DNA from: Hyphomicrobiales bacterium
Lineage (GTDB): Bacteria > Pseudomonadota > Alphaproteobacteria > Rhizobiales > Rhizobiaceae
Assembly: GCA_900469445.1 (NCBI GenBank)
Contig: UBXM01000044.1
Coordinates: 1-64,000, forward strand
Direction: 5' to 3'
DNA: 64,000 nucleotides
Under the pieces are notes generated by a model. The model was not told where the DNA came from. It worked only from the letters and a program-made list of their open reading frames with translations, and made no database searches. The translations under genes were made by a program, and so were the position numbers. Positions 8,596-17,339 of this stretch are shown piece after piece (the first letter of the stretch is position 1; every line of letters begins with the position of its first letter).

Positions 8596-8633
8596 TTTCG
8601 CCCGGCTTCCTTGATAGGGGAGGCCGGGCGAAA
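8596..8633 (+). promoter_or_regulatory. Long hairpin between rplR and rpsE
   Basis: A 15-bp stem (8596-8610 with 8619-8633, one G-U pair) has an 8-nt loop, and a second 5-bp hairpin follows at 8634-8648. No U tract follows, so it is not a standard terminator. It could be an RNase processing or stabilising structure in the spc transcript, or a regulator binding site. Confidence 0.6.
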
Positions 8634-8714
8634 TGCGGTTTCTCCGCACCGCCCAGATCTTCTGGGTTATCTTTAACCTGCCGTTCTACCCGCAAAAGAA
8701 AAAGGACAAGGACA

Positions 8715-9281
8715 ATGGCACAGGAAAGAAAGGGCCGCGACGATCGTCAGGCCCGTGAAGAGCGCGATAGCGAATTCGTCGACAAGCTGGTCGCGATCAA
8801 CCGCGTCGCCAAGGTCGTCAAGGGCGGCCGTCGTTTCGGTTTTGCTGCTCTCGTCGTCGTTGGCGACCAGAAGGGTCGCGTTGGCTTCGGTCATGGCAAG
8901 GCTCGTGAAGTGCCGGAAGCTATCCGCAAGGCAACCGAATCCGCCAAGCGCGATCTGATCTTCGTACCGCTGCGCGACGGCCGTACGCTGCATCACGACG
9001 TTCATGGCCGTCACGGCGCCGGCAAGGTTCTGCTGCGCTCCGCCAAGGCCGGTACCGGTATCATCGCCGGTGGCCCGATGCGTGCCGTTTTCGAAACCCT
9101 CGGCATGCACGACGTCGTTGCAAAGTCGACCGGTTCGTCGAACCCGTACAACATGATCCGTGCGACGTTCGATGCTCTCAAGCACCAGGTGCATCCGAAG
9201 GATGTGGCAGCTCAGCGTGGCCTCAAGTATGCCACTCTGCAGGCTCGTCGCGCCGCTTCCGGCAATGCGTCGGAAGAATAA
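8715..9281 (+). CDS. rpsE: 30S ribosomal protein S5
   Basis: The 188-residue product has the S5 double-stranded RNA-binding domain (about 20-85) with the loop VVKGGRRFGFAALVVVGD, and a C-terminal S5 domain (about 100-175). S5 affects decoding fidelity and mRNA unwinding. Its start follows AAAAGGACAAGGACA. rpmD follows after 14 bp. Confidence 0.98.
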   Translation: MAQERKGRDDRQAREERDSEFVDKLVAINRVAKVVKGGRRFGFAALVVVGDQKGRVGFGHGKAREVPEAIRKATESAKRDLIFVPLRDGRTLHHDVHGRHGAGKVLLRSAKAGTGIIAGGPMRAVFETLGMHDVVAKSTGSSNPYNMIRATFDALKHQVHPKDVAAQRGLKYATLQARRAASGNASEE

Positions 9282-9295
9282 GAGGAGTCTGACAC

Positions 9296-9505
9296 ATGGC
9301 TAAGGCTACGAAGAAGACTGAAGCAAAGACGGTTACGGTCGAACAGATCGGATCGCCTATTCGCCGTCCGGCTATCCAGCGCGCTACGCTGGTTGGTCTG
9401 GGCCTCAACAAGATGCACCGGGTTAGCACGCTGGAAGATACGCCTTCCGTTCGTGGCATGATCCGGGCCGTCCAGCATCTCGTCCGCGTCGTCGACGAGA
9501 AGTGA
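9296..9505 (+). CDS. rpmD: 50S ribosomal protein L30
   Basis: The 69-residue product has the L30 core (VEQIGSPIRRPAIQRATLVGLGLNKM in sequence) and ends just before rplO. L30 is a small non-essential 50S protein absent from some bacteria. The short Lys/Thr-rich N-terminal extension is common in rhizobia. A 10 bp gap to rplO supports one transcript. Confidence 0.97.
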   Translation: MAKATKKTEAKTVTVEQIGSPIRRPAIQRATLVGLGLNKMHRVSTLEDTPSVRGMIRAVQHLVRVVDEK

Positions 9506-9515
9506 GGGTTTGATC

Positions 9516-9995
9516 ATGAAACTGAATGAGATCAAGGACAACGAAGGTTCGTCCAAGGAACGTATCCGCGTAGGTCGCGGTATCGGTTCCGGCAAGGGCA
9601 AGACCGGTGGTCGCGGCGTCAAGGGTCAGAAGGCCCGTTCCGGCGTTGCCATCAACGGCTTCGAAGGCGGTCAGATGCCAATCTACCGTCGCCTGCCGAA
9701 GCGCGGCTTCAACAACATCTTCGCTTCTGACTACGTCACCGTTTCGGTTGGCCGTATCCAGACCGCGATCGATGCTGGCAAGCTCGACGCCAAGGCAACG
9801 GTTGATGCCGCAGCTCTCAAGGCTGCCGGCGTTATCCGTCGCGAAAAGGACGGCGTTCGCGTTCTGTCCGACGGCGAACTGAAGGCAAAGCTGACGATCG
9901 AAGTTGCCGGCGCCTCCAAGGCTGCCGTCGAAAAGATCGAAAAGGCTGGCGGTTCTATCAAGCTGCTCGCTGCTGCGGAAACTGCCGCAGAGTAA
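9516..9995 (+). CDS. rplO: 50S ribosomal protein L15
   Basis: The product is 159 residues from the ATG at 9516 (MKLNEIKDNEGSS). An upstream TTG at 9510 would add two residues and is not the family start. The Gly-rich basic segment RVGRGIGSGKGKTGGRGVKG (about 18-37) threads into 23S rRNA. A 222 bp gap with a terminator-like hairpin follows before secY. Confidence 0.97.
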   Translation: MKLNEIKDNEGSSKERIRVGRGIGSGKGKTGGRGVKGQKARSGVAINGFEGGQMPIYRRLPKRGFNNIFASDYVTVSVGRIQTAIDAGKLDAKATVDAAALKAAGVIRREKDGVRVLSDGELKAKLTIEVAGASKAAVEKIEKAGGSIKLLAAAETAAE

Positions 9996-10002
9996 AACGT
10001 TT

Positions 10003-10039
10003 AAAATCGCCCGGCGTGTGCTTCACACCGGGCGATTTT
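10003..10039 (+). terminator. Terminator-like hairpin between rplO and secY
   Basis: Sequence AAAATCGCCCGG pairs across a GTGTG/CACAC upper stem with CGGGCGATTTT, leaving a small bulge. The 3' side ends in TTTTA. It looks like a partial terminator that could lower secY-adk expression relative to the r-proteins. The rest of the gap up to 10217 has no recognisable gene. Confidence 0.65.
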
Positions 10040-10217
10040 ATGTCCATATGTGAGCCTCACGATTTGGCGGCCCCGATGGGCGCCGATCACATGAAAACAG
10101 GGTGAGGCACCCGATTGCTCCCGCAATCTCCGCGCCCGGTTTTTTGAACCAGAATTTGCGACCGCTTTCCTGAGCAGGCATTTTGCGCCCGGGGAAAGTG
10201 ATCGGGCGGAGAAACGC

Positions 10218-11558
10218 ATGGCGTCTGCAGCGGAACAACTTGCCTCTAATCTCAATTTTTCGACCTTCGCCAAGGCAGAGGATCTCAAGAAGCGGCTGTG
10301 GTTTACCCTCGCTGCTCTCCTCGTTTACCGCCTCGGCACGCATATCCCGCTTCCGGGTCTGAACCCAGAAGCCTATGCACAGGCGTTCCGCGGCCAGGCT
10401 GGCGGTATTCTCGGCCTGTTCAACATGTTTGCCGGCGGCGCTGTCGAGCGCATGGCGATCTTCGCGCTCGGCATTATGCCGTATATTTCCGCGTCGATCA
10501 TCGTGCAGCTGATGACCTCGGTCGTTCCTTCGCTGGAAGCCCTGAAGAAGGAAGGCGAGGCCGGCCGCAAGATCATCAACCAGTACACCCGTTACGGCAC
10601 GGTGATTCTCGGTACGCTTCAGGCCTATGGCATCGCTGCCGGCCTCGAGAGCGGGCAGGGCATTGTCAACGATCCGGGCTGGTTCTTCCGCCTGTCGACC
10701 GTTGTCACGCTTCTCGGCGGCACCATGTTCCTGATGTGGCTCGGTGAGCAGATCACCTCGCGCGGTATCGGTAACGGCATTTCGCTGATCATCTTCGCAG
10801 GTATCGCTGCCGGTCTTCCTTCGGCACTTGCCGGAACTCTGGAACTCGGCCGCACCGGCGCTCTGTCGACCGGCCTGATTCTCGCGGTTATCCTCGTTGC
10901 GATCTTCGTTATCGGTCTGATCGTCTTCGTCGAGCGCGCCCAGCGTCGTCTTCTGATCCAATATCCGAAGCGACAGGTCGGCAACCGCATGTTCCAGGGC
11001 GACACCTCGCACCTGCCGCTCAAGCTCAACACGTCCGGTGTTATTCCGGCGATCTTTGCCTCGTCGCTGCTCTTGCTTCCCGCAACGGCTGCCGGCTTTG
11101 CAGGCAATTCCGACCTGCCTGCATGGGCAACCGCTGCCATCGCCGCTCTCGGCCATGGCCAGCCGCTGTTCATGCTGCTCTACGGTCTGCTGATCGCCTT
11201 TTTTGCCTTCTTCTACACGGCCATCGTCTTCAATCCGAAGGACACGGCCGACAACCTGAAGAAACATGGTGGGTTTATTCCGGGCATCCGTCCGGGCGAG
11301 CGCACCGCCGAATATATTGACTATGTACTGACCCGCATCACAGTTATCGGTGCGATCTACCTCGTCTTCGTCTGCATTCTGCCAGAGTTTCTGATCGCCC
11401 GTACGGGCGTGCCATTAGCCCTTGGTGGTACTTCGCTTTTGATTGTTGTCAGTGTAACCCTCGATACGGTTGCACAGATCCAGGGACATCTCATTGCGCA
11501 GCAGTATGAGGGTCTGATCAAAAAGTCGAAGCTGCGCGGAGGAAAGAGGGGACGATGA
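10218..11558 (+). CDS. secY: Preprotein translocase subunit SecY
   Basis: The 446-residue inner-membrane protein has about ten predicted transmembrane helices. It is the channel subunit of SecYEG for export and membrane insertion. Conserved segments include the plug/TM2 region (VERMAIFALGIMPYISASII) and the cytoplasmic loop with YPKRQVGNRMFQGDTSHLPLK. The gene overlaps adk by 4 bp (ATGA). Confidence 0.98.
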   Translation: MASAAEQLASNLNFSTFAKAEDLKKRLWFTLAALLVYRLGTHIPLPGLNPEAYAQAFRGQAGGILGLFNMFAGGAVERMAIFALGIMPYISASIIVQLMTSVVPSLEALKKEGEAGRKIINQYTRYGTVILGTLQAYGIAAGLESGQGIVNDPGWFFRLSTVVTLLGGTMFLMWLGEQITSRGIGNGISLIIFAGIAAGLPSALAGTLELGRTGALSTGLILAVILVAIFVIGLIVFVERAQRRLLIQYPKRQVGNRMFQGDTSHLPLKLNTSGVIPAIFASSLLLLPATAAGFAGNSDLPAWATAAIAALGHGQPLFMLLYGLLIAFFAFFYTAIVFNPKDTADNLKKHGGFIPGIRPGERTAEYIDYVLTRITVIGAIYLVFVCILPEFLIARTGVPLALGGTSLLIVVSVTLDTVAQIQGHLIAQQYEGLIKKSKLRGGKRGR

Positions 11559-12139
11559 GACTTATATTCTTGGGGCCACCCGGCGCCGGTAAGGGTACGC
11601 AGGCAAAGCTGCTGACTGAGAAATACGGAATTCCGCAGCTTTCCACGGGTGACATGCTTCGTGCCGCCAAGGAAGCAGGAACCGAAATCGGTCTGAAGGC
11701 GAAAGCCGTGATGGATGCCGGCCAGCTGGTATCCGACGATATCGTCAACGCGATCGTCGCCGAACGTATCGATCTGGACGACTGTTCGAATGGTTTCATC
11801 CTCGATGGTTATCCGCGCACCGTGCCCCAGGCCATCGCGCTGGAAAAGATGCTGCAGGATAAGGGTTGCCCGCTCAATGCGGTCATCGAACTGAAGGTGG
11901 ACGAGGGGGCTCTGATGGGCCGAATCGAAAACCGCGTGGCCGAAACCATTGCCGCTGGCGGCAAGGTTCGCGCCGACGATATGCCGGAAGCTTTCAAGAA
12001 GCGTCTGGTCGAATATCGGGAAAAGACTGCACCGCTCTCGGCTCACTACGAATCGACCGGTCAGTTGAAGACGATCGACGGCATGGCTGACGTGAAGGCC
12101 GTGACCGCCGAAATCGAAAAGATCCTGTCGGCTCTTTGA
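11555..12139 (+). CDS. adk: Adenylate kinase, short form
   Basis: The 194-residue product has the P-loop FLGPPGAGKGTQ near the N-terminus, the AMP-binding region (STGDMLRAAKEAG), and the motif DGYPRTVPQA. It lacks the longer zinc or Cys-containing LID insertion seen in some bacteria, as expected for the short rhizobial type. It interconverts ATP, ADP and AMP. Start and secY stop overlap as ATGA. Confidence 0.98.
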   Translation: MRLIFLGPPGAGKGTQAKLLTEKYGIPQLSTGDMLRAAKEAGTEIGLKAKAVMDAGQLVSDDIVNAIVAERIDLDDCSNGFILDGYPRTVPQAIALEKMLQDKGCPLNAVIELKVDEGALMGRIENRVAETIAAGGKVRADDMPEAFKKRLVEYREKTAPLSAHYESTGQLKTIDGMADVKAVTAEIEKILSAL

Positions 12140-12206
12140 GCTGTCACAGGTCTGTTAAAGAATCTCGGGCTCGGCGGTTGCAATTCAGCGCTGATTCCGT
12201 TAAACA

Positions 12207-12244
12207 CCGCGCCAACTCGCGACAGACTTGAGCGATTGGCGCGG
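12207..12244 (+). promoter_or_regulatory. Hairpin between adk and rpsM
   Basis: Nine perfect pairs, CCGCGCCAA (12207-12215) with TTGGCGCGG (12236-12244), are extended by TCGC/GCGA past a bulged C. No long U tract follows. It sits in the 241 bp gap before rpsM, at the spc-alpha boundary. It could be a processing site or weak terminator. A new promoter for the alpha operon may lie between here and 12380, but none is clear. Confidence 0.55.
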
Positions 12245-12380
12245 ATTTCCGCAAGGATATCCGGGGCTGGTCGTTTTGAGCTGTCTCGTTTGGTGTTGTT
12301 GAACTGGTGGCCTTGATCGGGCTGCTATCATGGAAGAAGTACCGCTTGCCGGATGGCAACCGGAACGAAGGAGAATAGAC

Positions 12381-12749
12381 GTGGCACGTATCGCTGGCGT
12401 CAACATCCCGACTGCGAAGCGCGTTGTTATCGCGCTGACCTACATTCACGGGATCGGCCCGAAATTTGCGCAGGAAATCATGGACAAGGTCGGTCTTCCG
12501 GCTGAAAAGCGCGTCCATCAGCTGACGGATTCTGAAGTTCTTCAGATCCGCGAAACCATCGACCGCGACTACGCTGTCGAAGGCGATCTTCGTCGCGAAA
12601 CCGCGATGAACATCAAGCGTCTCATGGACCTCGGTTGCTACCGTGGCCTGCGTCACCGTCGTGGCCTTCCGGTCCGCGGTCAGCGCACCCACACCAACGC
12701 TCGTACCCGCAAGGGTCCGGCTAAGGCAATCGCCGGTAAGAAGAAGTAA
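12381..12749 (+). CDS. rpsM: 30S ribosomal protein S13
   Basis: The product is 122 residues from a GTG at 12381 (MARIAGVNIPTAKRV). GAAGGAG lies about 7 nt upstream, which decides the start over an in-frame ATG at 12330. S13 forms intersubunit bridges B1a/B1b and contacts tRNA. The C-terminal basic tail (GQRTHTNARTRKGPAK) is typical. It opens the alpha operon. Confidence 0.97.
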   Translation: MARIAGVNIPTAKRVVIALTYIHGIGPKFAQEIMDKVGLPAEKRVHQLTDSEVLQIRETIDRDYAVEGDLRRETAMNIKRLMDLGCYRGLRHRRGLPVRGQRTHTNARTRKGPAKAIAGKKK

Positions 12750-12871
12750 TTCTGAGGCATTAGCCAAACGGCATTGGGCGCGAGCCCTATTGCCTGCTGC
12801 CTAAAACCTACTGCCTCTCAAGGTGGAGCCGCTGGAACTACGGCGGTGCAGAGATCAACGAAAGGGATAAA

Positions 12872-13261
12872 ATGGCCAAGGAAGCCACCCGCGTTCGTCG
12901 TCGCGAACGCAAGAATATCACGTCGGGCGTTGCCCACGTCAATTCTACCTTCAACAACACCATGATCACCATCACCGACGCGCAGGGCAATGCTATTGCC
13001 TGGTCGTCTGCCGGTGCAAAGGGCTTCAAGGGTTCGCGTAAGTCGACCCCGTTTGCTGCTCAGATCGCCGCTGAAGACTGCGCCAAGAAGGCTCAGGAAC
13101 ACGGCATGAAGTCGCTTGAAGTCGAAGTTTGCGGTCCGGGTTCGGGTCGTGAATCCGCACTTCGCGCTCTCCAGGCTGCCGGTTTCATGATCACTTCGAT
13201 CCGCGACGTCACGCCGATCCCGCATAACGGCTGCCGCCCGCGCAAGAAGCGCCGCGTCTAA
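12872..13261 (+). CDS. rpsK: 30S ribosomal protein S11
   Basis: The 129-residue product begins with a basic RVRRRERKN segment and ends NGCRPRKKRRV, the S11 signature. S11 sits on the platform near the E-site and the anti-Shine-Dalgarno helix. It follows rpsM by 122 bp that hold no gene. The gap to rpoA is 173 bp with hairpins. Confidence 0.98.
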   Translation: MAKEATRVRRRERKNITSGVAHVNSTFNNTMITITDAQGNAIAWSSAGAKGFKGSRKSTPFAAQIAAEDCAKKAQEHGMKSLEVEVCGPGSGRESALRALQAAGFMITSIRDVTPIPHNGCRPRKKRRV

Positions 13262-13391
13262 TGGACGTATTGGAGCTCGCTTTTCAGGCGAGCGCCATCT
13301 GAACTCGGGGTTAGCCGCTTTGTCTCCTGCAGGAGCCGAGGCGGCTTTCACCGTATCGCCGGAAGGTTACTTTCGGTGTTCCTCGTGCTCG

Positions 13392-13416
13392 GTTGCCACG
13401 ATTGGATGGTGGCAAC
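13392..13416 (+). promoter_or_regulatory. Perfect inverted repeat upstream of rpoA
   Basis: GTTGCCAC (13392-13399) and GTGGCAAC (13409-13416) form a perfect 8-bp dyad with a 9-nt loop. It ends 18 bp before the rpoA ATG, partly upstream of the ribosome-binding site GGAAGG. A second hairpin, GCTCGC/GCGAGC, lies near 13275-13293. Together they may modulate rpoA translation or stability; no partner is identified. Confidence 0.5.
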
Positions 13417-13434
13417 GAACGGAAGGTATAGGTC

Positions 13435-14445
13435 ATGATCCAGAAGAACTGGCAGGAACTGATTAAGCCGAACAAGGTGGAATTCACCTCGTCCGGTCGC
13501 ACTAAGGCAACGCTTGTTGCCGAACCTCTTGAGCGCGGCTTCGGCCTGACGCTCGGCAACGCGCTTCGTCGCGTGCTTCTGTCGTCGCTCCGCGGTGCAG
13601 CCGTCACGGCTGTGCAGATCGACGGCGTCCTGCACGAGTTCTCCTCCATCCCGGGCGTCCGGGAAGATGTGACGGACATCGTGCTCAACATCAAGGAAAT
13701 CGCCATCAAGATGGACGGCGATGATCCGAAGCGCATGGTCGTGCGCAAGCAGGGCCCTGGTGCCGTTACCGCTGGCGATATCCAGACGGTTGGCGACATC
13801 GAGATCCTCAACCCCGACCACGTGATCTGCACGCTGGACGACGGCGCTGAGATCCGTATGGAATTCACGGTCAACAACGGCAAGGGTTACGTCCCGGCCG
13901 AGCGTAACCGTGCAGAGGATGCTCCGATCGGCTTGATTCCGGTCGACAGCCTCTATTCCCCGGTCAAGAAAGTGTCCTACAAGGTGGAAAACACCCGCGA
14001 AGGCCAGGTTCTCGACTACGACAAGCTGACCATGACCATCGAAACCGATGGTTCGGTCACGGGTGAAGACGCCGTAGCCTTCGCCGCCCGCATTCTTCAG
14101 GACCAGCTGTCGGTCTTCGTCAACTTCGACGAGCCGCAGAAGGAACAGGAAGAAGAGTCCGTCACTGAACTCGCGTTCAACCCGGCGCTCCTCAAGAAGG
14201 TCGACGAACTGGAACTTTCCGTCCGTTCGGCCAACTGCCTGAAGAACGACAACATCGTTTATATCGGCGACCTCATCCAGAAGACCGAGGCGGAAATGCT
14301 GCGCACTCCGAATTTCGGTCGCAAGTCGCTGAACGAGATCAAGGAAGTTCTGGCATCCATGGGCCTCCATCTTGGTATGGAAGTTCCTGCATGGCCGCCG
14401 GAAAACATCGAAGATCTCGCTAAGCGTTACGAAGACCAATACTAA
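13435..14445 (+). CDS. rpoA: RNA polymerase subunit alpha
   Basis: The 336-residue product has the N-terminal assembly domain (about 1-230, with LERGFGLTLGNALRRVLLSSL) and a linker rich in Glu (about 235-250). The C-terminal domain (about 250-320) carries the helix-hairpin-helix motif TPNFGRKSLNEIKEVL, which binds UP elements and activators. It is encoded in the alpha operon between rpsK and rplQ without rpsD, as in other alphaproteobacteria. Confidence 0.98.
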   Translation: MIQKNWQELIKPNKVEFTSSGRTKATLVAEPLERGFGLTLGNALRRVLLSSLRGAAVTAVQIDGVLHEFSSIPGVREDVTDIVLNIKEIAIKMDGDDPKRMVVRKQGPGAVTAGDIQTVGDIEILNPDHVICTLDDGAEIRMEFTVNNGKGYVPAERNRAEDAPIGLIPVDSLYSPVKKVSYKVENTREGQVLDYDKLTMTIETDGSVTGEDAVAFAARILQDQLSVFVNFDEPQKEQEEESVTELAFNPALLKKVDELELSVRSANCLKNDNIVYIGDLIQKTEAEMLRTPNFGRKSLNEIKEVLASMGLHLGMEVPAWPPENIEDLAKRYEDQY

Positions 14446-14490
14446 CAAATCATACTGCAGGCGAATGCCTGCAAGTGAAGGAGACCAGAT

Positions 14491-14916
14491 ATGCGCCACG
14501 CAAAAGCCGGCCGTAAGCTTAACCGCACCGCAAGCCACCGTAAGGCCATGTTCACCAACATGGCTGCATCGCTCATCACCCATGAGCAGATCGTAACCAC
14601 CCTGCCGAAGGCGAAGGAAATTCGCCCGATCGTCGAGAAGCTCGTAACTCTCGGCAAGCGCGGCGATCTGCACGCTCGTCGTCAGGCGATCTCGCAGGTT
14701 CAGGACCAGGACGCCGTTCGCAAGCTGTTCGACGTCATCGCTTCCCGTTACGCAACCCGCAACGGCGGTTACCTGCGTATCATGAAGGCTGGCTACCGTC
14801 AGGGCGACAACGCTCCTATGGCTGTCATCGAGTTCGTTGAACGCGACGTCACCGCCAAGGGCGCAGCCGACAAGGCTCGCGTTGCTGCTGAAGCAGAAGC
14901 TGCTGAAGCCGCTTAA
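14491..14916 (+). CDS. rplQ: 50S ribosomal protein L17
   Basis: The 141-residue product starts MRHAKAGRKLNRTASHRKAM. L17 sits on the 50S back near the tunnel exit. AAGGAGACC precedes the ATG. An Ala-rich C-terminal tail beyond the core is common in rhizobial L17. It is the last gene of the ribosomal cluster, followed by a strong terminator. Confidence 0.98.
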   Translation: MRHAKAGRKLNRTASHRKAMFTNMAASLITHEQIVTTLPKAKEIRPIVEKLVTLGKRGDLHARRQAISQVQDQDAVRKLFDVIASRYATRNGGYLRIMKAGYRQGDNAPMAVIEFVERDVTAKGAADKARVAAEAEAAEAA

Positions 14917-14942
14917 ATCTCGATCTTTGATCGATCAGTTTG

Positions 14943-14974
14943 AAAAGGCCGGGTGGCAACACCCGGCCTTTTCG
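14943..14974 (+). terminator. Rho-independent terminator of the alpha operon
   Basis: Thirteen perfect pairs, AAAAGGCCGGGTG (14943-14955) with CACCCGGCCTTTT (14960-14972), close a GCAA loop. The stem itself ends in TTTT, and the symmetry allows bidirectional action. It ends the ribosomal protein transcript after rplQ. Confidence 0.93.
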
Positions 14975-15005
14975 TTCGAAAGACGTATTGGGAAACGATC
15001 GGCCG

Positions 15006-15413
15006 ATGACAGGGACGCGATATTTCAGGCGAGGACCGGCCGTGCTGGCGGTGATTTGCGCAGGTCTTGCGTTGCGCCGCTTCGGTTACGATCTCGGCCT
15101 GCCGTTCGTCACGGTCAAATACGGTGGCTCGATCCTGTGGGGCGCGATGGTCTTTCTTCTGCTGGCGTTGCTGACCGGTTCAGCCAGGATTTTGCGCCTG
15201 GTCGCCGGAGCTGTTGTCATTGCCGCGTTGGTCGAGTTTTCCCGCCTCTACCATACGCCGGAACTCGATGCCTTCCGCCTGACGACCGCGGGCAAGCTGC
15301 TGCTCGGACGTGTCTTTTCATTCTGGAACCTGCTGGCCTACGCGATAGGTATCGGCCTTGCCGCAGCTCTCGAATGGCGTCTCGTCATTCGGGAACGTGG
15401 ATCTGCCGTTTGA
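15006..15413 (+). CDS. DUF2809 family membrane protein
   Basis: The 135-residue product has about four predicted transmembrane helices and the DUF2809 pattern: RRFGYDLGLPFVTVKYGGS, then VEFSRLYHTPELDAFR and LLGRVFSFWNLLAYAIGI. The function of the family is not known. The ATG at 15006 is chosen because the upstream TTG at 14940 lies on the rplQ terminator. The 3' end overlaps the convergent DUF817 gene by 29 bp. Confidence 0.8.
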   Translation: MTGTRYFRRGPAVLAVICAGLALRRFGYDLGLPFVTVKYGGSILWGAMVFLLLALLTGSARILRLVAGAVVIAALVEFSRLYHTPELDAFRLTTAGKLLLGRVFSFWNLLAYAIGIGLAAALEWRLVIRERGSAV

Positions 15414-16260
15414 TATGCTTCAGGTGGGCGACGATCGTGAAGGTCATGATCACCAGCAGCGACCAGGAACTCCATTTACCGATATGCACGGCTGACCAGG
15501 CGCCCAGCTGGTTGGGATAGCTCCATATGCCGAAAAAGGTGGAAATGTTCTCCGCCAGCCAGATGAAAAAGCCGATCAGCACGAAAGCCAGAAGCAGCGG
15601 CATTTTCCGATCACGATCATAAGGCCTGAAGGTGACCGTGGTGCGGGCGTAGAGCCCTAGCGCGCAGGCGGCGATATACCAGCGGTAATCGCCGATGAAA
15701 TGATGCGTGAAGAAATTCGCATAGATCGCAAGCGCCACCAAGGTCGCCATCCAGTAGCTTGGATGATGGGTGATGCGCAGGTCGAACAGGCGCCAGGCCT
15801 GGATGATGTAACTGCCGACGGCGGCATACATGAAGCCGGAAAACAGCGGCACGCCAAGAACCTTCGTATAGGCGAAATCCGGATAGGACCATGACTGGAT
15901 ACTGCCCGAGGTCTTGAACACTTCCAGTGCAAATCCGACGATATGAAACAGGCCGATCGCCTTGGCCTCATCCCAGGTTTCCAGTCGGCTCCAGATCATG
16001 AAGAACTGGATCGCAAGCGCGATGACCAGCAGCACGTCGTAACGCGGCAGGCCCAGCAGTCCGGCTTTGGGCACCAGAAAGATCGAGACGAAGAAAAGTC
16101 CGGCAAACAGGCAGGCCCGCGCCTCTTTGATGCCGAAATAGAGGAACTCGATCACGAAGCGCGCAAAGCCGCGCAATTCGCCCCAGGGGCGCAGATCGCA
16201 GAGATAGACATCCAGAACCGAAAGTCGCCCGCCGCTCGCCGTCGTGTCTGTCGCCATCAT
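15385..16260 (-). CDS. DUF817 family membrane protein
   Basis: The 291-residue product has about eight hydrophobic helices and conserved blocks typical of DUF817 (LEVFKTSGSIQSWSYPD, NFFTHHFIGDYRWYIA, AENISTFFGIWSYPNQ). The function is unknown. Two adjacent ATG codons (16260, 16257) follow a GGGGG stretch; an upstream TTG at 16314 is less likely. It is convergent with and overlaps DUF2809, so the two are not in one operon. Confidence 0.82.
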   Translation of the reverse strand: MMATDTTASGGRLSVLDVYLCDLRPWGELRGFARFVIEFLYFGIKEARACLFAGLFFVSIFLVPKAGLLGLPRYDVLLVIALAIQFFMIWSRLETWDEAKAIGLFHIVGFALEVFKTSGSIQSWSYPDFAYTKVLGVPLFSGFMYAAVGSYIIQAWRLFDLRITHHPSYWMATLVALAIYANFFTHHFIGDYRWYIAACALGLYARTTVTFRPYDRDRKMPLLLAFVLIGFFIWLAENISTFFGIWSYPNQLGAWSAVHIGKWSSWSLLVIMTFTIVAHLKHIKRQIHVPE

Positions 16261-16410
16261 ATATTGCCCCCGATCTCGCGCCGGGAATGGAGCCTCTGAT
16301 CTGTGCTCTGTCAAGACAAGCGGAACACAAGAGCAAGGGATAAACAGTGGACGGTACGGCTTCTGGCTTTATGATGACCGACAATGATCTGCAGGAAGGA
16401 GCCTGATATC

Positions 16411-16842
16411 ATGACCGGCAAGGCCACACCCAAATCTACAGAGCCGAAACTCCTGTCCGGCGGCAATCCGCAGATCGCCAAGGGATATGGTGACGAACCC
16501 GTTCAGGCCTATATCGCTGCCATGCCGGGATGGAAAAGCGCTGTCGGACGAAGGCTGGATGACCTTGTCATGCGCACGGTGCCGGGTGTCGCCAAGGCGG
16601 TGAAGTGGAATACGCCGCTTTACGGTAAGGAAGGGCAGGGCTGGTTTCTCGGCCTCCACTGCTTCAACAGATATGTCAAACTCACCTTCTTCCGCGGATC
16701 GTCGCTGGATCCCGTCCCGCCGGATAGCTCGAAAACGGCCGAAACACGCTATTTCCACATCCACGAAGCCGACGAATGGAACGAGGCGCAACTCGTAACC
16801 TGGATCAGGCAGGCGAGCCTGCTGCCCGGTGAAAAATTGTAG
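16411..16842 (+). CDS. DUF1801 domain protein (first of a pair)
   Basis: The 143-residue product carries the DUF1801 (YdhG-like) core: QAYIAAMPGWKS, then VPGVAKAVKWNTPLYG and KLTFFRGSSLDP. The ATG at 16411 follows AGGAAGGAG, which favours it over 16384. The family is small and cytoplasmic, without an established function. The downstream gene, 9 bp away, is a paralogue with the same motif order, so the two likely form one operon. Confidence 0.83.
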   Translation: MTGKATPKSTEPKLLSGGNPQIAKGYGDEPVQAYIAAMPGWKSAVGRRLDDLVMRTVPGVAKAVKWNTPLYGKEGQGWFLGLHCFNRYVKLTFFRGSSLDPVPPDSSKTAETRYFHIHEADEWNEAQLVTWIRQASLLPGEKL

Positions 16843-16851
16843 GATGCGATC

Positions 16852-17262
16852 ATGACGGACGATGCGGACGGAAAGACAGCGGATGCCTCTGCATTGATCG
16901 ACCAACGGATTGCGGAGCTTGGCGATTGGCGTGGAAAGATGCTCGCGCATGTTCGGTCGCTCATCCACAAGGCCGTTCCCGATGTGGTCGAGACCTGGAA
17001 ATGGCGCGGTGTTCCCGTATGGGAAAGTCACGGCATCATCTGTACCGGCGAAACCTACAAGGCGGTCGTCAAGCTGACCTTTGCCAAAGGCGCTTCGGTC
17101 GAGGATCCGGCAAGGCTCTTCAACGCAAGCCTCGAGGGCAATGCGCGCCGGGCCATCGATCTGCGGGAAGGGGAGGTTATCGATGAGGAGTCCTTCATCG
17201 CATTGATACGAGCTGCAGCGGCGCTCAATGCATCGAAGACGAAGGCGAAAAACCGCTCCTGA
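16852..17262 (+). CDS. DUF1801 domain protein (second of a pair)
   Basis: The 136-residue product is similar in plan to its neighbour: DVVETWKWRGVPVW matches AKAVKWNTPLYG, and AVVKLTFAKGASVEDP matches KLTFFRGSSLDP. The pair looks like a tandem duplication that diverged. No catalytic motif is apparent and the family function is unknown. Confidence 0.83.
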   Translation: MTDDADGKTADASALIDQRIAELGDWRGKMLAHVRSLIHKAVPDVVETWKWRGVPVWESHGIICTGETYKAVVKLTFAKGASVEDPARLFNASLEGNARRAIDLREGEVIDEESFIALIRAAAALNASKTKAKNRS

Positions 17263-17339
17263 ATTGCAGATGCCGCGCTGGCGTTCGACGCTTCGTCGCG
17301 TTACCCATTATCATCCAATAGCATCGAGAGGCGCAAAAC

